From positions 124,001 to 188,000 of the forward strand of contig JBAZWL010000001.1 of the NCBI GenBank assembly GCA_041660405.1: a stretch of DNA of 64,000 bases. Direction: 5' to 3'. How positions within the stretch are numbered: position 1 is the first letter of the stretch; each line of letters starts with the position of its first letter. The position numbers and the translations under genes are program-made. This document shows positions 1 through 9,382 of the stretch, one piece after another. The notes under the pieces are model-generated. The model ran no database searches. It saw only the letters and a list, made by a program, of their open reading frames with translations, and had not been told where the DNA came from. The stretch is from Taibaiella sp041660405 (GTDB lineage Bacteria > Bacteroidota > Bacteroidia > Chitinophagales > Chitinophagaceae).

Positions 1-569
1 GAACCTCTGCAGAATTTGGCTGGCTTGAAAGAGGTAACAGCAACTATGTAATCAATGCTGGCCTTAGCTATGCACAAGCTGTTAGCGAAAAATTCGGTTT
101 CACTATTGGTGCAGGTGTAAATAATATCAATCAACCTCTTGAATCTTTCGACCGTCGTAAAGAATCTGCTGAAGTAGGTTTGGGTATGAGATATACCGGC
201 CAGATCGGAGCCATCATCGGTGTTTCAGAGAAATTCACATTGAAACCAGCGGCTTTCGTACAATCACAATCAACTGCTATGGAAATAGTAGCCGGTAACG
301 AGTTTCATTTGAAGCTTGGTGAAGAGTATGACATCCCTACAGCAACAGCGGTATTTGCGGGTGTATGGTATCGTCATCAGGATGCTATCATGGTAACTGC
401 AGGTATCGAATTTAAAGGATTCCGTGTAGGCGTTGGTTATGATTACAATACTTCTGATCTTAAAAGTGCTTCAAGCAACAATGGTGGATTTGAGATCTCC
501 CTGCGTTATATAGCACCAAGTCCGATTGATTTCGCACGCAAATTATTATACCCTTGCGGACGTTTCTAA
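1..569 (+). CDS. PorP/SprF-family T9SS outer-membrane protein, C-terminal part
   Basis: Only the last 188 residues are present; the frame opens at base 3 and is uninterrupted to the window edge, so the start lies upstream. The fragment is a series of short amphipathic strands with Gly turns and aromatic ends, as expected of an outer-membrane barrel, and it ends in an aromatic residue (KLLYPCGRF), typical of the PorP/SprF family. Members of this family sit in the outer membrane, and some are needed for type IX secretion or for attaching particular secreted adhesins. A PorE-like OmpA protein follows 194 bases downstream on the same strand, a common pairing in Bacteroidota. A hairpin terminator lies between the two genes. 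Which PorP paralogue this is cannot be told from the fragment. Confidence 0.85.
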   Translation, partial: TSAEFGWLERGNSNYVINAGLSYAQAVSEKFGFTIGAGVNNINQPLESFDRRKESAEVGLGMRYTGQIGAIIGVSEKFTLKPAAFVQSQSTAMEIVAGNEFHLKLGEEYDIPTATAVFAGVWYRHQDAIMVTAGIEFKGFRVGVGYDYNTSDLKSASSNNGGFEISLRYIAPSPIDFARKLLYPCGRF

Positions 570-654
570 TTCATTGATCAGCGTACGGCTCTTAAAACTT
601 CATTTTTTTCCTACATAATTGGGTGATAAAATAGAATATAATTAGAAAATAAAG

Positions 655-703
655 GAGCCTGCCGAATAATTTTAAAAAAAATTTGGCAGGTTCTTCGTTT
701 TTT
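655..703 (+). terminator. Hairpin terminator after the PorP/SprF gene
   Basis: A 12-bp imperfect stem (GAGCCTGCCGAA with TTTGGCAGGTTC, two wobble pairs) with an A/T loop is followed by a run of six T. It would end the upstream transcript before the PorE-like gene, which then needs its own promoter. No exact TAnnTTTG box is visible between 704 and 763. Confidence 0.7.
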
Positions 704-763
704 ATAAATCAATTTTTACTTTTATAGCCCAAGTTCTAATTTAACATTATTAATCAACGTTGC

Positions 764-2932
764 ATGCACATGAGACGCAAATCGTTACTCTATCTATTTT
801 CAGCTTTTTTACTAGTAGCTGTTGTACATGATGAGGCTCTGGCTCAAAAGGATAAATACCGTAATAAAGCAAATGATCCTGTAGCCGAATTAGGTTATGA
901 GAAGAAATTGCGTTGGGCTGACGGTCTGTTCAAATCCGGTAGCTATTACAATGCCTACGATTACTATCTTCAACTGCTCCAGGAACAACCACGTAACCCT
1001 TACCTGAACTATCAGGTAGCAGAGTGCGCCTGGTTCATGCGTGATTATATTCCGGCAGCCAAATACTATGGATTTGTATATTCCCTGTCTTCTGTGCTAT
1101 ACCCTGAAGCGGTATATAAAGAAGCAAAAATGCTGAAAATGCAGGGCGAATATGCACATGCCATTACTCGTTTCGAAAAATTCATTGCAGACAATCCTAA
1201 GTCTTACAAGAAATTGAAGAAACGTGCGTTGCGTGAAATTGAAGGCTGCAAAATGGCTATGAACTCGGTAAACAATCCGATTCCTGCCAATATAAAGAAT
1301 CTTGGAGCTAATGTGAATACTGCTTATACAGAGTTGTCTCCATACCCACTGGGTGATACAGCACTTTTGTTTGCAACCATGAAATCCAATAATATTATTG
1401 AAGTAGGCAAGGAAAAACGTAGCGACTACGTTTCCCGTTTCACTATTTCACATAAATTCAAAAAGCTTGAAGATCGCGATACTTTCCAATGGTCATTGCC
1501 ATTCATGGATGGACGCTTTAACGATCCAAAGTATCATACCGGCAATGGCTGCTACAGCCCTGGTGGTGATAGGTTCTACTTTACCCGTTGCCTGGAAAAT
1601 GAGAAAAATGAAATGACCTGCCGCATCTTCTGCTCTACTTTCGAGAAAGAAAAATGGGGAGAACCGGTATTACTTGGCAATGGTGTAAATGATGGTGAGT
1701 TTTCAAGTACACAACCTTTCATGGCTAAGGTGGGTAAAAAAGAAGTACTATTCTTCTCTTCTAACCGTTCACTCCAAAGCCGTGGTGGATACGATATATG
1801 GTACTCCGTTTACGATCCTCGTCAAAAAAGCTACCGTCGTCCGCAGAATGCTGGTAAACAAATCAACACAGAAGGTAACGAAGCTTCCCCTTACTACGAT
1901 AGCCGTATAAACAAATTATACTTTGCATCTGATGGCTGGGTAACTATGGGTGGTTACGATATTTTCTCTGCTGATGGAGGTCCTTCACGTTACACTAACC
2001 TGTCTAACCTGGGTTTCCCAATCAATACATCTGCTGATGAGCTGTACTATATTCATGATCCTATGGGCAAACCAGATGCTTATGTGGTAAGTAACCGTGT
2101 AGGATCTATAGCTTTGAAAAATCCAACTTGTTGCGATGATATCTGGCGTATACAATACGAGCCAAAGATCTATGCTATGGGTAAAGTTTTGGATCAGAAA
2201 AGCCAAAAGCCCATAATGCAATCTGTAGTGAAAATGGTTGATGAAGCAGGAAATCTGAAAACTTTCAACTCTGAAGATGGCCAGTTCCAGTTCCTTACTG
2301 CCCGTGGACATAACTATGTACTTACTGCCGATAAAACCGGTTACATCTCTACAAGAGCTACTGTAAGTACTGAAGGTATTAAACGTCAGGATCCGGACGA
2401 TACTGTATTTGTTACCATCTACGTGGATAGTTTCTCTATTGATGTTGATTATGCAATGACTAATATCCTGTACGATTATGATAAAGCTACGCTTCGTCCT
2501 GAATCTGCAGCATCTCTGGAAAAACTAACTGAACTGATGAAGAACAACCCATCTCTGGATGTGAAAATCTTCTCTTATACAGATGGAAAAGGAACAGCAG
2601 CTTACAACAAGAACCTGTCTCAACAAAGAGCTGAATCTGTTGTGAATTACCTGGTACGTAATGGTATAGATCGTAGCCGTCTTTCTGCTCAAGGTATGGG
2701 TATGGATAATCCGGTAGCTACAAATGCTACGGAAGAAGGCCGTCAATTGAATCGTCGTACCACCTTCCGCATCATTACAGATGTGCCTACACGTCGCACT
2801 ATTTATGATAGTACTAAACCTGGTACTATTGGCGAACAGGAGAAAAATCTGCAACAAGGTGAAGGTATTGAAGAACAAGAACCAACAGATTCTGATTCAC
2901 AATTCGGAAACCCCGGTAGCCGCGTAAATTAA
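764..2932 (+). CDS. porE: PorE-like T9SS-associated OmpA protein (TPR, beta-propeller, CRD, OmpA)
   Basis: The 722-residue protein starts with a signal peptide (to about residue 28, ending EALAQ). The likely order is TPR-like helices (about 40-170), a PD40/WD40-type propeller with repeated YYDSRINKLYFASD-like blades (about 180-460), a carboxypeptidase-regulatory-like beta domain (about 470-555) and a C-terminal OmpA domain (about 565-690). The peptidoglycan-binding signature is intact: YTDGKGT, LSQQRA and NRR. This is the architecture of Porphyromonas PorE, which links the T9SS PorK/N and PorM parts to peptidoglycan in the periplasm. The C-terminal tail is acidic and disordered. Position next to a PorP/SprF gene fits. 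An ATG two codons downstream (770) is an equally possible start. A similar OmpA protein with another partner cannot be excluded. Confidence 0.82.
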   Translation: MHMRRKSLLYLFSAFLLVAVVHDEALAQKDKYRNKANDPVAELGYEKKLRWADGLFKSGSYYNAYDYYLQLLQEQPRNPYLNYQVAECAWFMRDYIPAAKYYGFVYSLSSVLYPEAVYKEAKMLKMQGEYAHAITRFEKFIADNPKSYKKLKKRALREIEGCKMAMNSVNNPIPANIKNLGANVNTAYTELSPYPLGDTALLFATMKSNNIIEVGKEKRSDYVSRFTISHKFKKLEDRDTFQWSLPFMDGRFNDPKYHTGNGCYSPGGDRFYFTRCLENEKNEMTCRIFCSTFEKEKWGEPVLLGNGVNDGEFSSTQPFMAKVGKKEVLFFSSNRSLQSRGGYDIWYSVYDPRQKSYRRPQNAGKQINTEGNEASPYYDSRINKLYFASDGWVTMGGYDIFSADGGPSRYTNLSNLGFPINTSADELYYIHDPMGKPDAYVVSNRVGSIALKNPTCCDDIWRIQYEPKIYAMGKVLDQKSQKPIMQSVVKMVDEAGNLKTFNSEDGQFQFLTARGHNYVLTADKTGYISTRATVSTEGIKRQDPDDTVFVTIYVDSFSIDVDYAMTNILYDYDKATLRPESAASLEKLTELMKNNPSLDVKIFSYTDGKGTAAYNKNLSQQRAESVVNYLVRNGIDRSRLSAQGMGMDNPVATNATEEGRQLNRRTTFRIITDVPTRRTIYDSTKPGTIGEQEKNLQQGEGIEEQEPTDSDSQFGNPGSRVN

Positions 2933-2951
2933 TTTATAATTCCAAATTACT

Positions 2952-2995
2952 GATAAGAGAAAGGCCCGCAATAAAATGCGGGCCTTTCTCTTATC
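2952..2995 (+). terminator. Perfect 19-bp hairpin terminator
   Basis: The arms at 2952-2970 and 2977-2995 are exact complements (GATAAGAGAAAGGCCCGCA) with a six-base loop. It lies 20 bases after the PorE-like stop codon and before the prmA promoter. Confidence 0.8.
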
Positions 2996-3026
2996 AGGCA
3001 ACGAAAATTTATCTTTTCACGTAGAG

Positions 3027-3057
3027 TTGTTACTCCTTAATGCTATACTTACATTTG
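3027..3057 (+). promoter_or_regulatory. Promoter of prmA (leaderless layout)
   Basis: The -7 box TACATTTG at 3050-3057 matches TAnnTTTG exactly; TTGT at 3027-3030, 19 bases upstream, is an imperfect -33. The box ends four bases before the ATG, so transcription would begin at or next to the start codon. Confidence 0.55.
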
Positions 3058-3061
3058 CCCT

Positions 3062-3883
3062 ATGAATCATATAAAGCTCAACTTCGGTATTGCTGATCAG
3101 GAAAAAAAGGAAACTCTAATGGCCATGTTATCAGCCTTGGATTTCATAGGATTTGAAGAAACAGAAGATGGATTGCTTGCTTACCTTGAGGAAACCGCAT
3201 ACAATGAAGAAGAGATAAACAATATTGCAGATCAATTTAAAGTCAGCTTCCAACAAGAAGTAGTGGGAAAACGTAACTGGAATGAAGAGTGGGAAAAGAA
3301 TTTTGAACCGGTAATTATAGATGGTTTTTGTAGCGTGAGGGCGTACTTTCATCCCAAACCAGATAATGTGGAATACGATATTGTGATCACTCCAAAAATG
3401 TCTTTCGGTACCGGCCACCATGCTACAACTGCATTGATGATGGAGTTTATGCGCAGCATTGATTTTAAAGATAAAGAAGTTTTTGATTTTGGTACCGGAA
3501 CAGGAATTCTCGCTATTCTGGCAGAGCTTCTGGGAGCGGCATCTGTACTTGCCATTGACAATGATGATTGGTCGGTTGAAAATGCAATAGAAAATTACGA
3601 ACGCAATGATGCCCATAAAATAAAAGTACAATTAGCTACAGCCGATGATATTGAATCCAGCTTACAATTTGACATTATCCTGGCCAATATAAACAGACAC
3701 ATTCTACTGGAATATATGGATAGAATGGCAATACAGCTCAAGCCGGGTGGTACATTATTGCTAAGCGGTATTTTGCCGGAAGACATCAGTATGGTACGTG
3801 CCGCTGCTGAAACAGCTGGTTTTATTTTCCAAAAAGAGAAAACAGAAAAGAACTGGGTATGCATGCGGTTCAACAGGTCTTAA
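3062..3883 (+). CDS. prmA: Ribosomal protein L11 methyltransferase
   Basis: PrmA uses S-adenosylmethionine to methylate ribosomal protein L11 in the cytoplasm. The 273-residue protein shows the family N-terminal ferredoxin-like substrate domain (about 1-100), the PrmA motif FGTGHHATT (about 119-127) and the SAM-binding loop DFGTGTGILAI (about 140-150). The later IILANINRHILLE segment matches the catalytic NIL region. Length is a little below the enterobacterial enzyme, usual for Bacteroidota. The start is fixed by the immediately upstream -7 box and by the typical MNHIKLNF beginning. It is followed after 23 bases by an unrelated membrane-protein gene on the same strand. Confidence 0.95.
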   Translation: MNHIKLNFGIADQEKKETLMAMLSALDFIGFEETEDGLLAYLEETAYNEEEINNIADQFKVSFQQEVVGKRNWNEEWEKNFEPVIIDGFCSVRAYFHPKPDNVEYDIVITPKMSFGTGHHATTALMMEFMRSIDFKDKEVFDFGTGTGILAILAELLGAASVLAIDNDDWSVENAIENYERNDAHKIKVQLATADDIESSLQFDIILANINRHILLEYMDRMAIQLKPGGTLLLSGILPEDISMVRAAAETAGFIFQKEKTEKNWVCMRFNRS

Positions 3884-3906
3884 CTAACTCATAAGCCATT
3901 CTCCAT

Positions 3907-5324
3907 TTGATTAATCCAATACAACACGCTGACAAAATCACGGCCAGAATTATAATTTCCCTGTTTGTTATAATGCTGGCCGGTTGCTTCATTTATTACA
4001 AAGAGCGGATGCTGTTTGTCGATCCGAGTTGGATCGTTTTCAGTATTTTGAATGAAAAGCATTTCATTATTTCAGAATACCGCTATGGAGCATTTATAAC
4101 ACAAATGATTCCTTTGATGGCGGGATATCTACATTTACCGCTCAAAGTAGTTCTTATTACCTATTCGGCCAGCTTTAATGCATTTTATCTCTGTGCCATT
4201 TTAGTTTTACTATTTAGATATAAACAAAATGCCCTGGCCATTCTGATGGCGTTTTATTTCACGCTGTTCGTAAGTGATGAATATTTCTGGCCCAACAATG
4301 AAGTACATCAGGGTGTTACCTGGATGTTTCTTTTCTTCGGTTTGTTTTTACATAGAAGTAAAAACCTAAAGATTCATCATCACTTACTGCTTTTGGTGTT
4401 CGGCTTCCTTGCTATCTTCAGCCATTTTATTGTAATTATCCCGTTCTCATACTTGTGGATATATTACATCATCCAGTACAAAAGCAGGGGAATAGGCAGT
4501 AAACCAATTATTTTCTATACACTTTACCTGTCTTTGGTTTTTATAGTTAAGTACAGGCTGGGCATAAGTGGTTGGTACGATGGCGCAAAATTAACCAACG
4601 TAAAAAAACTTAACATATCGGACATCTGGTACAGTTTTAGCAATGGTCAGGCAAAGACTATGGGAACTTTGCTATTGTCCAACTATTGGATCTCAATACT
4701 GCTGCTCCTGGTTGGATTAATATTTGCCATAAAAAAGAAGAGCTACCTTGCTGTGGCATTGACCCTGGCATATAGTATTGGATATTTTTCAGTGGTATGC
4801 CTTACTTACCCCGATGCATTCGGGCGAAGCACGCTTTTTTACATGGAAAGTGAATGGATGGCCCTAAGCATCATAGCCACCAGCCTTTTTGTATTTAAAG
4901 TATTGCCTCAATTAAAGCCAGGATATATTCACATTGCATTGATCCTTATTTTCCTGGTCAGGATTACCTATATATCTTATCTGCTTCGCAAATATTCAGT
5001 CAGAGGGTAGAGACAGTAGGTAAAACAGTAGCTGCTTTACAAAAGAAAAATATCCATAAAGCCGTCATCATTAAAAGCCCTGAAACGGATAAAGATTTTC
5101 TGATGGATTGGGGAACGCCTGTGGAAAGTTTGTTCTACTCTACTATGAAAGGGGATGAGCAAATAACTTTTAAAATTATGGAGCAGAAAGATATTCAGCC
5201 CATAGCAGTTGATAGTTTTCATTCCTGTTTTAACCGTGTTTCTTACAAAAAGCTTAATAGCTATTATTTTAAGAGTGATAGTACACAATCTTACCAGGTT
5301 GTAAGCTATGATGAATTAAAATGA
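3907..5324 (+). pseudogene. Polytopic membrane protein split by a frameshift
   Basis: The first frame (3907-5010) gives 367 residues with about nine hydrophobic segments, and motifs such as DPSWIVFSILNEKHF and YFWPNNEVHQG typical of unnamed Bacteroidota integral membrane proteins, perhaps of glycosyltransferase (GT-C) fold. It stops abruptly at SVRG. The -1 frame is open through 5324 and reads as good protein (QRVETVGKTVAALQKKNIHK, then a soluble Lys/Ser-rich domain of about 100 residues), so the two parts were almost certainly one protein of about 470 residues. The shift lies between about 4970 and 5007. It may be a sequencing or assembly error rather than a true lesion. The start is probably TTG at 3907, because the next in-frame ATG falls inside the first membrane helix. 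Function unknown. Confidence 0.7.
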
Positions 5325-5367
5325 AGAAAGATTGAGTGGGTGGGTGATTAAGCGCTAAAGGAAAATT

Positions 5368-6099
5368 CTATTCTTTATCCAATCCTTCTGCTTCTACCTT
5401 TTCCATAGCCTTTTGGGAAGCCATTTGTCCGGCTTCTTTTTTGGTATAACCGGTAGCGGTCATAAATATATCGCCATCTACTTCAATACCCACAGTAAAT
5501 ACCTTACGACCGGCTTCCAGCTTCTCGCTGATGGTTACAAACTCAATATGCCTGCCACTGCGTTGTGCCCAGGTATAAAGCTTATTCTTGAAATTATATT
5601 CCGTAGTTTCCAGTTCTTCCATATCAATGAAAGTAGCCAGTACTTGTTTCAGGATAAATTTCCGGGTCTTATCGAAACCTACATCAAGATATATAGCGCC
5701 AACAAGGGCTTCGAGCGCATTGCCAAAAATATGGCTGCGTCTAAGCATTTTGTCATTCTTATTGAAACGCACAATTTTCTGCAGTCCCATTCGCAAGGCG
5801 ATCTCATTAAGCGAAACGCGGCTTACAATTTTGGACCTCATTTCGGTAAGATAACCTTCGTGACGGGTAGGATATTTTTTGAAGAGATATTCGCCAACAA
5901 TAGATCCAATAAAAGCATCGCCCAGAAATTCCAGGCGCTCATTATTAGTACTGATCAGATCGCTTTGCGACCGGTGTGTAATGGCGGAGATATAAAAAGG
6001 GAGATACCTTGGTTTATAACCTAAAATATTTTTCAACGCTTTTTGAAGCGCTTTGTCTTCTTCGGAAAAACGACTAAAGATATTTCTGGAAAGGCTCAA
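5368..6099 (-). CDS. rnc: Ribonuclease III
   Basis: RNase III is a cytoplasmic dimeric double-strand RNA endonuclease that processes rRNA precursors and structured mRNAs. The 243-residue protein has the nuclease signature ERLEFLGDA (54-62), with the metal-binding Glu and Asp, followed by ALEALVGAIYLD (about 128-140) and a C-terminal double-strand RNA-binding domain (about 170-238, ending TGYTKKEAGQMASQKAMEK). The start is TTG, five bases after the fabF stop, so the two genes are probably translated from one message. The order acpP-fabF-rnc is a conserved bacterial arrangement and supports the call. Confidence 0.96.
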   Translation of the reverse strand: MSLSRNIFSRFSEEDKALQKALKNILGYKPRYLPFYISAITHRSQSDLISTNNERLEFLGDAFIGSIVGEYLFKKYPTRHEGYLTEMRSKIVSRVSLNEIALRMGLQKIVRFNKNDKMLRRSHIFGNALEALVGAIYLDVGFDKTRKFILKQVLATFIDMEELETTEYNFKNKLYTWAQRSGRHIEFVTISEKLEAGRKVFTVGIEVDGDIFMTATGYTKKEAGQMASQKAMEKVEAEGLDKE

Positions 6100-6104
6100 T
6101 CTAT

Positions 6105-7364
6105 TTATTCTTCGAATTTTTTGAAGATAACTGATGCATTGTGTCCACCAAAACCGAAAGTATTGCTGATAGCCGCATTTACCGGTCTGTGCTGGGCTTT
6201 ATGGAAAGTAAGGTTTAGTCTTGGATCAAATGCAGGATCATCGGTAAAATGGTTGATTGTAGGAGGTACAATATCGTTTTTAACCGCGAGAATAGTAGCA
6301 ACCGCTTCAATAGCACCGGCAGCACCTAATAAGTGGCCAGTCATTGATTTGGTAGAGCTGATATTCATTTTGAATGCATGGTCTCCAAAAACCTTTTGAA
6401 TAGCTGTAATTTCAGCAATATCACCAATAGGTGTTGAAGTACCATGAACATTGATATAATCAATGTCCTCAGGTTTCAGCTGAGCATCTTCCAGTGCGTT
6501 GTGCATTACATTGATCACGCCTAACCCTTCCGGATGAGGAGCGGTAAGATGGTACGCATCAGCACTCATACCTCCGCCTACTACTTCACAAATAATGTTT
6601 GCACCACGTCTTTTAGCATGCTCCAATTCTTCCAGGATAATAGTGCCCGAACCTTCACCCAGTACAAAACCATCCCTGTTAAGATCAAAAGGACGGCTTG
6701 CTGTTTTAGGATCATCATTTCTTTCTGAAAGTGCCTTCATGGCATTGAACCCGCCAATACCGGCTTGTGTTACCACAGCTTCAGAACCTCCGGTTATAAA
6801 AGCATCGGCCTTACCCAAACGGATATAGGTCAAAGCGTCTATCATACCATGTGTAGAAGATGCGCAGGCACTTACCGTAGCAAAATTGGGGCCACGGAAG
6901 CCATATTTCATAGAAATGTGGCCTGCAGCAATATCCAAAATCAGCTTGGGAATAAAGAAGGGATTGAAGCGAGGTGTACCATCACCGGCATTGTAATTGG
7001 ACATTTCCTCGATAAAGGTGATCATACCACCTATACCGGAAGAAAAAATTACACCGATGCGATCTTTGTTAATATCGGCGGTATCAAGTCCTGAATGTTG
7101 AATAGCTTCGGTTGCAGCGACCATAGCTATTTGCGAGAAGCGATCTAATCGCTTGGACTCTTTTCTTTCCATGTGGTCTTCCACATTGAAATTCTTAAGC
7201 TCACACGCAAATTTAGTTTTGAATTTCTCAGCATCAAACTGTTTAATGAAATCGGCGCCCGAAACGCCATTGATCAAAGCATTCCAGTATTCACTTGAAT
7301 TATTACCAATGGGAGTTAGGGCGCCGAGCCCCGTTACAACTACTCGTTTTAACGTTACGTTCAT
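6105..7364 (-). CDS. fabF: 3-oxoacyl-[acyl-carrier-protein] synthase II
   Basis: This is the condensing enzyme that elongates acyl-ACP with malonyl-ACP in type II fatty acid synthesis. At 419 residues it has normal length. The catalytic triad is visible: Cys167 in VSACASSTHG, His307 in INVHGTSTPIGD and His344 in SMTGHLLGAAG. The N-terminus RVVVTGLGALTPIGN is the family hallmark. It lies 38 bases downstream of acpP, which encodes its substrate carrier, and five bases upstream of rnc, all on the minus strand, so it is presumably driven from the acpP promoter. Confidence 0.97.
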   Translation of the reverse strand: MNVTLKRVVVTGLGALTPIGNNSSEYWNALINGVSGADFIKQFDAEKFKTKFACELKNFNVEDHMERKESKRLDRFSQIAMVAATEAIQHSGLDTADINKDRIGVIFSSGIGGMITFIEEMSNYNAGDGTPRFNPFFIPKLILDIAAGHISMKYGFRGPNFATVSACASSTHGMIDALTYIRLGKADAFITGGSEAVVTQAGIGGFNAMKALSERNDDPKTASRPFDLNRDGFVLGEGSGTIILEELEHAKRRGANIICEVVGGGMSADAYHLTAPHPEGLGVINVMHNALEDAQLKPEDIDYINVHGTSTPIGDIAEITAIQKVFGDHAFKMNISSTKSMTGHLLGAAGAIEAVATILAVKNDIVPPTINHFTDDPAFDPRLNLTFHKAQHRPVNAAISNTFGFGGHNASVIFKKFEE

Positions 7365-7402
7365 TTAAACTAATTAGGTTACTGAGATTTCTTACTGGTA
7401 AA

Positions 7403-7639
7403 TTACTTCACGTGTTCTTCAAGATATGCAATAGCCTGACCTACGCTACCGATATTCTCTGCCTGATCATCAGGGATAGAAATGTTGAATTCTTTTTCAA
7501 ATTCCATCATCAATTCTACTGTATCCAAAGAATCAGCTCCAAGATCGTTGGTGAAACTGGCTTCAGGAGTTACTTCTGATTCGTCAACACCTAATTTGTC
7601 AACGATGATTTTCTTTACGCGATTAGCAATTTCGGACAT
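7403..7639 (-). CDS. acpP: Acyl carrier protein
   Basis: The 78-residue acidic protein carries growing acyl chains on a phosphopantetheine arm attached to Ser37 in the DLGADSLDTVELMM motif. Length and composition are standard for bacterial ACP. It is the first gene of the acpP-fabF-rnc cluster on the minus strand and has a recognisable promoter just upstream. Confidence 0.97.
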   Translation of the reverse strand: MSEIANRVKKIIVDKLGVDESEVTPEASFTNDLGADSLDTVELMMEFEKEFNISIPDDQAENIGSVGQAIAYLEEHVK

Positions 7640-7665
7640 AATGTTTGCAATTTAAGTTAATGGTG

Positions 7666-7696
7666 CAAAAATATACTTTTTAGTAAAACAAAGAAA
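7666..7696 (-). promoter_or_regulatory. Promoter of acpP-fabF-rnc
   Basis: Read on the minus strand, TATTTTTG (7666-7673) is an exact TAnnTTTG -7 box. TTTC at 7693-7696, 19 bases further up, is a near -33, and TTTG at 7689-7692 is closer to consensus but 15 bases away. The predicted leader is about 20 bases. The rest of the 238-base gap up to fumC holds nothing else I recognise, and no clear fumC terminator. Confidence 0.5.
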
Positions 7697-7877
7697 TGTT
7701 TTTTGGTGGCTCCTAAATAAATATAAAAGCCTTACAGCAAGGGAACAGCCGTGGATGCCTTTGTCAATACAAATAAGCTATGATAAAGGTTTTGCTTATA
7801 CCTGCATTTTTTTATTTGACAAATAATTTTACTACCTATTATTTATAGCAAGATTATCATGTTCCACAATGGCTGTA

Positions 7878-9272
7878 TTACATGCCTACCATGTCTTTGG
7901 GTATTACCCACTGGTCAAATTCTTCAGCGGTAAGGTATCCCAGGTCTACGGCGGTTTGCTTTAATGTTTTACCTTGCTTATGGGCTGTTTGTGCAATTTC
8001 GGCTGCTTTGTAATAGCCTATTTTGGTATTCAGCGCCGTAACCAGCATTAAAGAATTATTTACGTGGGCTTCAATATTTTTCTCAATTGGCTCAATCCCA
8101 ACCGCACATTTATCATTAAATGACACACAGCCATCACCTATCAGGCGTGCACTATGCAGAAAATTGAAGATCATTACCGGTTTGAAAACATTCAATTCGA
8201 AATGACCATTAGAACCGCCAATGCTGATGGTAACATCGTTACCCATTACCTGTGCGGCAATCATGGTAAGTGCCTCGCATTGAGTAGGATTAACCTTACC
8301 CGGCATAATAGAAGAACCTGGCTCATTATCAGGAATATGAATTTCCCCGATACCTGCACGTGGCCCTGAACTCAACATGCGTATATCATTTGCGATCTTC
8401 ATCAGGCTTACAGCTACTGTTTTCAGTGCACCATGAGCCTCCACTATAGCATCGTGTGCTGCCAGTGATTCAAATTTATTTTCTGCAGTAACAAATGGAA
8501 GTCCGGTAAGTTCTGCAATTTTTTTAGCTACTGCTACATCATACCCTTTAGGGGTATTGATTCCTGTACCAACAGCGGTGCCGCCCAAAGCCAGTTCGCT
8601 TAAATGCGCCAGTGTATTATTAATAGCTTTAAGTCCGTGATCCAGTTGAGAAACGTAACCACTGATTTCCTGACCAAGCGTTAATGGTGTAGCATCCATA
8701 AAATGGGTACGGCCTATTTTCACTACATGCATGTACTGCTTTGCTTTCGCATCCAGTGTATCGCGTAATTTTTTAATTCCCGGTATGGTTACTTCCACCA
8801 ACATTTTATATGCCGCAATGTGCATTGCTGTTGGAAAAGTATCGTTGGAGGATTGTGATTTATTTACATCATCGTTAGGATGAACAGATTTCTCTTTATC
8901 GGTAAGTTGCCCGCCATTGATTACATGGGCGCGGTAAGCAATTACCTCGTTACAATTCATGTTGGATTGCGTACCAGAGCCGGTTTGCCATACTACCAGT
9001 GGAAATTCTTTATCCAGTTTATGGTCCAGTATTTCATCACACGCTTTGGCAATCAATGCAGATTTTTCGGCAGGCAATACTCCAAGGTCAGTGTTGGTAA
9101 GGGCTGCAGCTTTTTTAAGATATGCAAAGGCCTGGATAATTTCCTTGGGCATCTTATTGATGTCCTGGGCTATTTTGAAATTGTCAATAGAGCGTTGTGT
9201 CTGTGCACCATAGTAAGCATCTACAGGTACCTGTACTTCGCCCATGGTGTCTTTTTCAATACGAAAGGACAT
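7878..9272 (-). CDS. fumC: Fumarate hydratase, class II
   Basis: This iron-independent enzyme interconverts fumarate and malate in the TCA cycle. The 464-residue protein shows the fumarase/aspartase signature GSSIMPGKVNP (about 318-328), the TGSGTQSNMNCNEV substrate loop (about 97-110) and the GRTHFMDATP segment (about 187-196). Length is right for the homotetrameric class II enzyme. It is a single minus-strand gene with its own promoter, not linked to other TCA genes here. Confidence 0.97.
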   Translation of the reverse strand: MSFRIEKDTMGEVQVPVDAYYGAQTQRSIDNFKIAQDINKMPKEIIQAFAYLKKAAALTNTDLGVLPAEKSALIAKACDEILDHKLDKEFPLVVWQTGSGTQSNMNCNEVIAYRAHVINGGQLTDKEKSVHPNDDVNKSQSSNDTFPTAMHIAAYKMLVEVTIPGIKKLRDTLDAKAKQYMHVVKIGRTHFMDATPLTLGQEISGYVSQLDHGLKAINNTLAHLSELALGGTAVGTGINTPKGYDVAVAKKIAELTGLPFVTAENKFESLAAHDAIVEAHGALKTVAVSLMKIANDIRMLSSGPRAGIGEIHIPDNEPGSSIMPGKVNPTQCEALTMIAAQVMGNDVTISIGGSNGHFELNVFKPVMIFNFLHSARLIGDGCVSFNDKCAVGIEPIEKNIEAHVNNSLMLVTALNTKIGYYKAAEIAQTAHKQGKTLKQTAVDLGYLTAEEFDQWVIPKDMVGM

Positions 9273-9348
9273 AATAATTATGAAATTTGAATTTTGAAAT
9301 AATTCGGGAGCCTGAATTAAAAAATCACGATTTCCGAATTTGACGCCG

Positions 9349-9382
9349 CAAAGGTATTGAAGATTTCCTTAGTTAAAACAAA
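9349..9382 (-). promoter_or_regulatory. Promoter of fumC
   Basis: On the minus strand TTTG (9379-9382) and TACCTTTG (9349-9356) are both exact matches to the Bacteroidota -33 and -7 boxes, 22 bases apart. The -33 overlaps the last codons of the neighbouring barrel-protein gene, so this promoter fires from the 3' end of that gene. Confidence 0.6.
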
